Source: Limnomonas spitsbergensis
Lineage: Eukaryota; Chlorophyta; Chlorophyceae; Chlamydomonadales
Direction: 5' to 3'
NCBI GenBank assembly: GCA_037349105.1
Contig: JAYJMM010000104.1
Span: 3,010,001-3,074,000, forward strand
Length of the DNA: 64,000 nucleotides
Below, in pieces: positions 42,652 to 52,350 of the stretch. Position numbers and translations under genes: made by a program. How positions within the stretch are numbered: position 1 is the stretch's first letter; each line of letters starts with the position of its first letter. The notes below the pieces were generated by a model that was not told where the DNA came from, made no database searches, and saw nothing but the letters and a program-made list of their open reading frames with translations.

Positions 42652-45600
42652 TCAGGTTCCTTTCCCGTCTTTTCTTTCTTTTGGGGCAGGAAGCTCAGGG
42701 GCGGTGCGAGCGCCAGCCTGCAGCTGCTGCTGCTGTTTTGCTGACTCAAGGTAGGAGAACAGCTCCTCGCTGGGCTTGGCTGGGACTGGGACCGTAAAGT
42801 TAGCCTGGACCAGCTTTGGTGGATGGGAACCGGGAAACAGCCCACCCCCGGCAGCAGCGGGCTGCAACGGCGCTCGCTTCCCCGCTGCAATCAGCAGCGC
42901 TGATGCAAGCGCGCTGTTACCGCCGCTCGTCGCTTCCAGGGACTTCCCTCCCGACGAAGGCCCTCCAACAGCGGTCGCCGGCGCGAACAGGCTGCTTAAC
43001 TTGGGGATGGTAATCGGCTGCGACGCCGACGAGTGGGCGTCGGACTTGGGGACGGCCAGCAGCGCTGGAGAGCTCCCGTACGAATTGACTGAACCCATAC
43101 CTAGAAGCGGCGCAGACTCCCGATCAGACGACGCGTGGAGAGCTTCGCGGCTACGCCCCAGCCCGGCTGTCTTACGCAGCAGCTCCGCCATACCCGCCAT
43201 TGCCCCTCCTCCTCCTACTACACCCGGTGCGCTAGCGATGGCTTCGCTGCTGCCTCCACCTGCTCCGGGACCTCCCGCCGCAGCGCCCGGTAACGCAAGT
43301 GCGGACTGGCAGGGCCGCAGCATAGACTCCATGATACTGGTTAGCTTGCTCTGGTGCGCCAGCACGTCCCGCTTGTCCTCAGGCCTGCCCTTGTACTCCT
43401 TGCTGTCTGGAACGATGAACTCAACAGACTTGAGGCCGCCACCCAGGTTGCGCGACACCTTGGTGAGCGATGCGCCCTTGGCCGCGTCCGCCAAGCTCAG
43501 GACCATCTTCATGGCCTCGGGCAAGGTTTCGTCCAGACGCATGTCCGCCACGAGCACTGACTGCTCGTTGTCCACGAACTGCAAGCATGTATGGGTGGGG
43601 GATCAGGTGGAGCCAATTGTCCACAAACTATGGACATGGATGGGTTGGATCACGTTTGAAGCAACCAGCCTCAAACTACAGACAGAGATGACGATGAACA
43701 GGCTGGGGCAAACGTCCTTAAACTAAAGACATTTGATGAATTGGATCCGGTTGGGGTCAAAGATACACACACAGATAAACCGATTTTCAATGGATCATGT
43801 TGTAGCACACATCAGGTGTCCATATCAAAGTTTGAAATATGCCGGTACTGCCAGAATCCCACAGCCCAAACATGGTCCTGAGACGGCGTCGACAGATCAT
43901 GCAGTGATGGACAGTCGGGCCGAGTCCAGGCCCCGGCAGAGGCACCAGAAAACATTTCTGGCTCCAAGGCACTCTAGCTAGGTCTCAAGATCCAGATTTA
44001 AAAAAAGAAAAGAAGGCACAGCATTGCTATGTCACACAGCTCACGTCATCCAAGGGGAGCAGCACTGTACTGCCATACAGCCCAGATCACTCAGTGGACA
44101 CTTGAATGTACCGCCAAACAGCTCAGCTCCCTTGGGGCACATAACTGTACCGCCATTTAGCCCATACGATACGGCCCCGACAGCAGAGATTCTCATGCAA
44201 CACTGTATCGCCAGGCTGCCCACCTTATCGGTCTCGTCGATGATTTCAAACTGGAGCAGCAACAAGGGGGGCAACAGGGGAGCAACCTCGTCAGTGCAGC
44301 CATGCAGATCACAATGGAGCCTTTTGTACCGTCTACTCAGGTATTGGTTCCATCCTACCAATAGTAGCATAGTTAAGAAAGTTATAAGCCAGGGGGTACG
44401 TGCACAATCGTCCCATTTTCTCCTTAGCTTGCAGCTTCTGCAATTCACTCCGTTCCAGCCATACAACCGGTTTCTGATCCCTTCAAAAATAAGAGGTTTC
44501 AGATATAGCTTCACGGCGTCCTGATGCACCAGCAGGACGTGCCCCCTCCAGCACGTACAAAGGGCTGCTTCTCTTCACCTGCCTTTGCCACGCACAATAA
44601 TTGGCTGCTTCATTCTATCCTTCTCAAAAAAACACCAATTCTGAATTTCGACAGAAAACAGTTCGGCTGCCGTCAATGATTTGAACACACGCACCAGCTG
44701 GTAGGTCTGGTATAGTGGTATCTCCTCCTCAAACCATGTTTCACAGCTGTTTCACATCATATGTGATACGCTGGAAGCAGAAAACAATTGAAATTGTATA
44801 CCGCTTGCTGAGGTTGTACACCTGCCTTCCCACAGCCTTGATTATTGGAATTGAAAGAGTTGAAACATTAGATGGCTGGGCCCGCAGCCCGCACCTGCAC
44901 CAGCTCCTCCATGCCGACCTCCATATTGGCAAACCCCCCACCCCTATATGTTTGAGGGTTCAATTGTCATGTTTGTGTGGTCAAGGGCACATGCCCGCGT
45001 CAGCTCCTTCATGCCGTCCTCCATATTAATTATCCCGATGTTTCCCGGGGTCCTTTTCTTTTTCTGTCTCACACCAAAAGGTGTAAGGGCATGTTTGGGG
45101 CCCCTCTGTGTTATTTTGTTTTGCCGGGTCGTACGGCAAGATCTACATATAACATCTAAACAACTTAGGACCTGCCTCAGAATGGCATGTTTGTGTGGTG
45201 CAGGGCACGCACCTGCATCAGCTCCTTTATCACATCCTCCATGTCGACTATCCCATTTTCCCGGGAGGGTCAGGTTTGAATTTAAATCCCCCCGCTTTTA
45301 GTACCGTTAGTTGCGAAGGTTCTTTTAGTGAATCCTCAAGTTTGTATGGTGCAGGGCACGCACCTGCATCAGCTCCTCTATCACATCCTCAATGGTGATG
45401 ATCCCGATGGGCTCGCCCGGCATGGCGATCAGCGGGATGGGCACCATATCGTCCACATCGTCATCCGAATCCGAGTCCGAGGGTGACGTGGTGGACCCGC
45501 TCCGGTCCACCTGCCCACCCTCCTCCTCGGAGCCGAATCCTGTGCTGCCCCTTTGGGAAGGAGCAACAATGGGAGGCAAGTCTCAAAAACAGGTGTCTTT

Positions 45601-48600
45601 AAAATCAATTTAACAGAGCTGAAACTCAGACGCAGGCAGGGGCATAGGAGCAGGCAAGGATATGGGCAGGAGCAGAGGCATAGACAGGGGCAGATACCAT
45701 GCCACAGGCCACAACATATACAGTGGCATAAGACTAAAAGAATGGGCAGGGGAAGAGGTACTGGCAGATACAGCTAAGAGGCATAGGCAGGGACAGAGGC
45801 ATACACACTGGCGAGGGAAGACGCATGAAAATACAGGTATTGGCATCGAGATCTTAGCGGCAAACAAGCTGCAGCAGATCTGACGCAACAGGTATCGAGT
45901 ACCAAGTTGAAATATGGAGAGATATGACAGCATGCACATGCTGGACGGATTTACTGTTTTACGTGAAATTTCCCCCAAAACCTTACCTACTGTTTTGAAG
46001 GTTTGATTCATCAACGTGAGTGCTCTGCGGCTTAAGAGTTGGCGGTCTTACGTGAGATCGCCCCCTAAGCTTTACCTTCCTGGCGTTGGCGCTGACTTTA
46101 CGGTGTAGGGTTCACCAGTGTTTTTGGATCCCCCCTACTAGTAACTTAACCCCGCATCCTGTTACATAACCGCCTTCTCAGCGTGAAAGCGCAGCATTTG
46201 GGGTTCAGAATTTAGGTGACAATCCCCCGAAGCCCTACCTCCTGTTCAAGAACCGCCATATGGACGCTATGGCGCTGCGATGTAGAGTTTAGGGCTGAGA
46301 CTTAGGGCTTCATGTGAGACACCCCCTCCCACCCAAACCCTACCTCCGATTGAAAAAACGCCTTATCGAGGTGATGGCGCTGCGACTGCGGCTCATCTTG
46401 GAGTTGACGCTTCCCCCGACACCACCCTGCATGTCTATAGACGTGTGGAGCACTTCGGGCGTACCCAGCTGGATCGAGGACTGCTGCTGCAGCGAGAAAT
46501 CCGCCACCGCGCTGCTCGAGTCGCGCTGGAAGTCCGGCGTGCGCGCCATAATATCTGGCGTGCCTTCTAGCACCGCGGTGTTCTGCAACAGGAAGACGGT
46601 TGAAGCAGCCGTATCGTAGTGATCCGTGCCGGTCTCGTCGCCACCGCCCCCATTAAAGGAGCGTGCGGCGCCTCCTCCTCCCGTCCCGCCTCTTCTGTGG
46701 TGACCGTGTTGGCTGTGGTGGCGGTGGCCAGCCGCAGCCGCGGGCACAGCAGTGGCGATGCCTGCAGCAGCTCTTTGGATCTCCATGCTAGCTTGCGCCG
46801 AGTGGACGAGGGGCCGCTCGTCCGACGACGCATTAAACTCGCCGTCGCCTTTCCCCTGGGCCTGACTGGGTGCTTCTGCACCGGTAGAGGCGCAACAGGG
46901 CCGGGCTTTACTCACCGTCGGCAGCCGAACAGTAAGCTTCGGGCCCTTGACAGCCAGACCCTGCTGCTGCCCCTGCAGCTGCTCCATTAACGGGGTCGCT
47001 TCTAGGGCGTGAGGTGAGAGGTTTTCCACACTTGTGGTGAGAGTGCTGCCCGCAGGTGTGGTGGTTTCAACCAGAAGGGGCTGAGTCAGCAGGGCCATGT
47101 GCGCCCGGCCCGTGCGGAACAGCTTGAGCATGTCGTACATCGGGGTACAGGCGGACAGCCTGGGAGGCAGGGAAGGGTGGAATATGAATTCAAGGGCTTA
47201 CATCCGTCAAATATCATGGTTGGATTTCGAATTTAAAAACAAATCCAGGTTTCAGGCTCGAGATCAATAATCACTGGGGTGCCCAAGGGTGCATGAGACC
47301 CGAGTCAACAGAGGTCTTACAAAAATCTAATGTCAGAGTGATGCAAAAGAACATTGGGAAAATTCTGAATGCTGGACATCAACAAACAGCATATAGAACC
47401 CATCCCTAGAGAGGGAGGCGCGAGGTGCACGCACAAGAGAGAAAGAGGCGAGAAACGCCACGAGGGTTTGGAAGAAGGAGGCATGCAAGCATGGGGAAGG
47501 GCAGACCATGTTAAGTGAGTGAAGGAGGTTCAGTCACTCAGACAGGCTGTGTTGAAGAGTCAACCCGGGGAAATCACACTTCATGATCCAGATACACCTG
47601 TGTGTAGCAGCAAAGGAGGCTCGAGCGCTTCAGCCGCCAGCCTAGACTGGTGGCTGCCCAGGACTATTACGTGTGAATGAATGTAGGGGCACACAGACAC
47701 TGGGGTTACAGACATGGGGGTTCCAAATACTGGGGTTACAGATAAAGTAGTAGGGTTACAGACATTGGTATTAGGGTTACAGACATTGGTATTAGGGTTA
47801 CACATATTTGGGGTTACAGGTACAGAGGCTACAGATGTCGGGGTTACAGACATTGGGGTTACAATGTCGGGGTCACAGCTAACATACTGCACGTGGATCA
47901 GGGTTTCAGATCGGGTTTTGCTGGGTCACAGATACCGGGTGGCTCGAGGTTACAGGGGTGGGGGATACAGGTTGGGGAATCGGGTTTAAAGGGTAGATCC
48001 GGGTTACAGGGTTACAGATACCCCACGTGGATCGGGGTTGCAATATCAGTTTTAACCCAAGCTAATCGTAATGCACGAGGATCTGACCTGGGCAGCGGTC
48101 GGATCTTGAGGCTGGAGACGGGCGAGTTGGGGAACTTCTGGACATACTCCAGCAGCTCCTTGACAAGGATGAGCCTGGCCGAGGCAGACGGGAGACGGGA
48201 CAGAGGCTTTAGTTTTTGGAGAGACGTAAGGACTGAGGGTTTTGGTTTAAGAGGGAGGCGAGGGAGATGAGGGTTTTGGTTTAAGAGGTCAGGGAGGGAG
48301 GGGAGGGTTTTGGTATAAGAGGGAGGCGAGTGAGGGGAGGGTTTGGATTTAAAGAGGGACGCGAGAGAGGGAAAGAGGACTGGCACCCTGCCCAGAGTGC
48401 CATCAGAACACGTCCTCACAGTAGTGGTAGGCGTTACCAGCCCCCTTTTAATCCCCATACTCACCCCAGGATATCTTTATTGTTGTCTCCGCGGTAGATC
48501 ACAGCAGCAGTAGGCGTTACCAGCCCCCTTTTATCAATCCCCATACTCACCCCAGGATATCTTTCTTGTTGTCTCCGCGGTAGATCACAGCAGCAGTAGG

Positions 48601-51600
48601 CGTTACCAGCCCCCTTTTATCAATCCCCATACTCACCCCAGGATATCTTTCTTGTTGTCTCCGCGGTAGATGGGCAGCCTGCTATAGGGCTTTGAGGACA
48701 TGATAGCTTCCACTGTGGCTTCATCCAACAGCTGGTTGGTGGATAGCATGAACACCTTCTCGATGGGTGTCATGGCGTGGTAGGCGGTCTTGGTGGTGAG
48801 GTCCAAGGCGCCTGTGTGGGAGCGGGAGTGCAGCAGTGCGGTTAATAATGCATTTTTAATTTCCGCTTTGGCGTGGAACCGGCACGCGATTTTGATTGTG
48901 AGGTCTAGGGTGTATGAAAGGGAGCTCGAAGGCCTAAAAAAAATACAGTCCTACCCAGAGGAATATTTTTGACGGGCCAGTCAAGTAATCAGTGGTCGCA
49001 GTGGGGGTTGAGGCTGGGTCGAACCCTTCACCAGAAATCCATGGTAGGTCGTCTTAATGGTGTGTAGAGATGAGGGAGTGCAGCAGTGTAACTTGCAGAG
49101 CACTTCAGAGCAATCGAGTCTGGCCTGCAACTGGGGAAGATGGTGCAACGCGTCCTGCTGCTTGAGCCATCGGTCGTTGGACTGTCAAGGTGGGTCCCCA
49201 ATGCCAACTGCCAGTACCGTAGCTCAGGTGTGGCAGCCCGGCAGCCGCCCAAGGGTGGTCTTGGTGCAATATAAAATAACACTGGGGGAAAGGCGCCTAT
49301 TTTTTTTACTAGACTATTACCGTGATTGTTTTTGTACCGGGTATACAGAATTTTTACGATCTTTTTTGTTTACTGGTATTACAAGATGGGAAAGACACAT
49401 TGCTCTTTAACTTTGTTGCCTTTCACACTTCTGGGCCGAGTCAGGTGGGTAAGGTAACAGCAGCAAGGAGGAACCTACTGGTTGAGCCCGGATTGACTTG
49501 CTTATATGTTAATATGTGACGTCAGACAGCAGTCGTTATTGTTGTTACAAAGTTGACGCAAACACCCACGGCCAGGCAGAGCGAACCGGGGGGCATTTGA
49601 AGCATTGGGAGCATTTGATTGGACCAATGCCCCATTGGGCATCGGCCCAATATGGACCACCATGGAAGGAATGAAAACAGCTCCAAACCGGGGTGCAGCA
49701 ACTACTTCTAATGAATGCCAGTACCATACCCAATACAATTCCTAATACAGTACCCCATCATGGCTCTCAATATAATTTATCGTGTGCCCATCCTACGGTG
49801 ACTATCCCACCTGTGATAATCTGGATCTCATCAGCCGTCAGCTTCCCCCCAAATCCCTGGATGGCAGAGATGGGGATGGGGATGGGGATGAAGGCTGGGA
49901 CGGGGGCGAGAAATTAGGCGGGAGACGAGGCGGGAATCGCTAAATATCGCCGAGTGGGAATTGGCCACGAGAGAACATGCAGCAAAGACAGCATGCCTCA
50001 GTTTGAATTTGAGCGGATACATCAATAAACTGAGTCTCTTACGGTCTTACCTCATCCTTGGCATGGATGTGCACCAGCGCCTTGAGCTGTTTCCTCCGGA
50101 ACAGGCTGGAGGCCTCGCCGCCCAGCACGAAGTCCAGCATCTTGCTCAGGGGCCAAGAGATGGGAAATGTAAGGATCATGAGCATGCGCACTGGCATGGC
50201 CATGGCAGCGCCGATCTGCAGCCCGTACTTGGAGCATGCGGCCTGGGGGATGATCTCGCCTGAGAGGTCATGAATGGTAATGCAGCAGTTGAAGTTGCAC
50301 AGTGGCCAGGGGATGGGGCAGGTGAGAATGAAGAGGGACCCGTTCTTGGAGCACATGGCCTGGGGAATGGTTTCTCCCCAAGGGGTCATACGACAGGAGC
50401 TGTTGCTGCCATATCGTGAGCGCAGCCAAAAACTTACCGGTATGGGCGGTGTGCGTCAGTGATTGATACCTGGGCCAGGGGTCCACCACCACGCTGCTCA
50501 AGCAGTGATTTGGGTGAATCAAAAGAACTAGTACTTCGAGATGACTACAAAACACTTTTTTTAACAGCATCGTTGCAGCCTCGGTTCACTGTTTCTTAGA
50601 TCAAACAGCAACCAGGGTCATACTCCTACAAAGCTAAGAGAGGCTTCTTATGAACGACTTTTGCAGTATGCACCACACGGTATATTCTGACAATCCACAC
50701 GGAAAAGAAACAGCAGCACATCTTTGTTCACATTTTTTCTCCTGTTCCAGGCCGCACACGGGCTCCGCATCATTACATCACCTGTCACATGCTGACCGCC
50801 TTGTACCCACCCTCCCCACAGCGCAGCCCTCCCCCTCCCACCCACCGAAGAACAGCACAGCCGTGACGCTGATAATGATGGCCACCACCTCATGGACAAC
50901 TTTGTCGAGAACGATAGGGAGGGCCTGCATGACGACAAGGGGAACGAGGTTTTAACACAGCTCTGGAGGCGAGGGGATGAGTGTCCAATGCTTAAGAGTT
51001 AAGATGTATTTTTGGCTTGAAAGCAAAATAACTGAGAGCATGCAGCACGAAGAACGAATAATGTAACGACAAAATATGATTGCGAAGTCAGACTTTTAGG
51101 CTTTAGGGATCAGGCAGAGCTGCTTCAGTGCTTGACTGAAAACGATGGGACTAAACCCCAAGCTCGTTTATTTAATTTGTTCTACCTCCATAGCTGCGGC
51201 GTTGCACAACAGCAGCGTCACCAGGAGGTAGTGCGCGTTCTTGATGATGGGGACGATCCGCTGCGTTCATGAGGGAGATCAGCCAAGGTGGGTGTCCGGT
51301 TCATCGTGTCACCTTCACAGAAATTGTTAAGATAACTGACTAGGAGGGGTATGTTGTATAGCCTCTCAGTCATAGCAGTAGCGAGGATTGCCAAGGACAA
51401 GAGGAAACATGTCATCAGGGGTGCATGATGCTTGGGTTGCAGGATAAGGCGGCCCAGATGCCTCGCAATCTCCGTTTTGTGTTCAAGATGGGTCTCTCTT
51501 CGCTGTGCATTCTTGCATGCCGAGGGGCGCATGGCAGCGCATGGGCATTGAGAAGGACATCCTTCAGCATGCACCTAGAGTTATGAAGAGGATGCGCTGA

Positions 51601-52018
51601 AGTGTGCGGGGAAGCCCTGAAATGCGTCAGTTCAGGGTTGTAAGTAGTAATACCTCGGCACACCGTTTTTCGCCTGCGGTGCCACTCCTCTTGAGGATCT
51701 CAAGCTCGACGACGTCCATCGATAGGAGCCCCAGTGTCAGGCCCGACATGCAGCCGGCGAAGCATACCAGCGCAATGCAAATGAGTATGTACGTGATATT
51801 TTCCTGCAGGTGAATTGGAATCAATTGAAGGTGCGGGCCACGTGTATGCGACACGGAGTCGGTTACGTAAGTATGCGAGAGTGCGTCTACGAAGGAGCCT
51901 GATGTCTTACTTCTACGCTTTGGTCTTCCCATTCAGACAATCTTCGGAATGCGATTCCTCCTGGCAGCCATTTGTTCGTGTCGTCGCCTACTTCCTGCCA
52001 AGCCAGACTGCCGGGCAT
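42652..52018 (-). CDS. CNNM/CorC-family membrane protein (DUF21 domain plus CBS pair)
   Basis: Twelve exons join in phase to 932 residues plus stop: 52018-51992, 51803-51654, 51260-51186, 50924-50846, 50259-50051, 49856-49811, 48811-48637, 48174-48088, 47159-46344, about 45544-45364, 44250-44224, 43578-42652. The ATG follows an in-frame TAA. DUF21 (about 12-180) has ITYILICIALVCFAGCMSGL, TLGLLSMDVVELEILKRSG, ALPIVLDKVV, IIPQAACSKYGLQIGA and PISWPLSKMLDFVLG. The first CBS carries ALDLTTKTAYHAMTPIEKVF, YSRLPIYRG and ILGLILVKELL; the second carries MYDMLKLFRTGRAHMALL and GIITIEDVIEELMQ, followed by FEIIDETDK. About 240 low-complexity residues split the second CBS. Family members sit in membranes and are linked to Mg2+ or other divalent-cation handling; the location here (plasma membrane or vacuole) is inference. 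An alternative start at 51932 is possible. Confidence 0.9.
43579..43735 (-). repeat. Weak decoy acceptor repeats before the last CNNM exon
   Basis: The junction block GTCCACGAACTGCA recurs as GTCCACAAACTATGGA (about 43618) and in drifted form near 43670 and 43720, with about 50-bp spacing. The similarity is modest. Confidence 0.4.
44050..44220. repeat. Tandem repeat, about 45 bp, beside the 27-nt micro-exon
   Basis: CACTGTACTGCCATACAGCC-type units repeat about four times directly downstream of exon 44224-44250 of the CNNM-like gene. Confidence 0.6.
44890..45375 (-). repeat. Decoy donor copies of the CNNM exon ending at 45364
   Basis: The junction block GGCACGCACCTGCATCAGCT followed by CCTCTATCACATCC is real at 45355-45390. 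It recurs near 45204 (very close, with the same donor), 44995 and 44890 (drifted). The decoys still resemble the EDVIEELMQ codons on the minus strand. Confidence 0.85.
45620..45830. repeat. GGCAG-rich repeat tract
   Basis: Irregular GGGGCAGATA and GAGGCATAGGCAGG units lie in the intron between CNNM exons 9 and 10. Confidence 0.5.
45975..46350 (-). repeat. Decoy donor copies of CNNM exon 46344-47159
   Basis: The real donor block on the minus strand is CGGAGGTAGGGTTTGGGTGG. Related blocks are CAGGAGGTAGGGCTTCGGGG (about 46240), CAGGAAGGTAAAGCTTAGGG (about 46078) and CAGTAGGTAAGGTTTTGGGG (about 45990), each followed by a G-tract and GTGTCTCAC-like sequence. Confidence 0.75.
47690..47960. repeat. 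GGGGTTACAGACAT minisatellite
   Basis: Units of about 18-20 bp built on GGGTTACAGACATTGG repeat more than ten times in the intron between CNNM exons 8 and 9. Confidence 0.85.
48205..48370. repeat. GAGGGTTTTGGTTTAAGAGG repeat
   Basis: Three to four imperfect units of about 38-45 bp lie in the intron between CNNM exons 7 and 8. Confidence 0.75.
48425..48685 (-). repeat. Three 86-bp tandem copies of the CNNM exon 48637-48811 donor
   Basis: The block spanning the last exonic codons and the donor (TACTCACCCCAGGATATCTT, then GTTGTCTCCGCGGTAGAT) occurs with donors at 48464, 48550 and the real 48636. Spacing is exactly 86 bp. The two downstream copies are almost perfect, so the duplication is recent. 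Confidence 0.95.
49538..49592. repeat. Short dispersed repeat shared with 37655-37722
   Basis: GTTGTTACAAAGTTGACGCA and CCAGGCAGAGCGAAC occur in both places. The 37.6-kb copy has extra bases (TTTTTCGAAAGG) in the middle. Confidence 0.6.
50270..50392 (-). repeat. Degenerate duplicate of CNNM exon 50051-50259 in the upstream intron
   Basis: On the minus strand it reads GETIPQAMCSKNG and then LTCPIPWPL, matching IIPQAACSKYG and LTFPISWPL of the real exon but lacking the middle. It lies just upstream of the real exon and is followed by a copy of its acceptor region. Confidence 0.75.
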
Positions 52019-52350
52019 ATCCGCCGTTTAGCTAATGCAAGCATATGCACGAGGGAGTTTCGCGCTCAACATTATTAAATGGCTTGCACTTACGGTACTC
52101 AGGTAGGAGTTGGAAATTTGGATGGAAGGTGCCACTCAAGGTTCTGTCATCTGGCACGAGTACAGCTTTTAGTACGGCTTAGTTTCAATTCTTTCAATTA
52201 TTCTGCTTCGTGAATGGTCAACTCTTGGCCCTGACGACACATTAGACACCGTATTGTGGATGTTATGCATCTCCTGTGTAACTAAGCCAGAGTGACCCAT
52301 CTCGTATTTTCTCAGAGATAGATAGATCCTGGGCACCTCCATTGCCAGCG
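52019..52350. promoter_or_regulatory. Divergent promoter region between the CNNM-like and coiled-coil genes
   Basis: The two proposed start codons are 332 bp apart and face away from each other. The interval must hold both 5' UTRs and core promoters. No clear TATA box was identified on either strand. Confidence 0.55.

Noticed and set aside
42776..43726. Plus-strand 316-codon frame
   Set aside because: Antisense of the last CNNM exon, which has phase-consistent splicing and a natural stop.
46619..46990. Plus-strand frame opposite the CNNM insertion
   Set aside because: Shadow of GC-rich low-complexity coding sequence on the minus strand.
51627..51932. Start of the CNNM-like protein at 51932 (MGRPKRRSK…)
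   Set aside because: Possible, but a GTAGGC donor at 51991 and a CTGCAG acceptor at 51804 join a nine-codon first exon in phase, with an upstream in-frame stop; kept only as an alternative.
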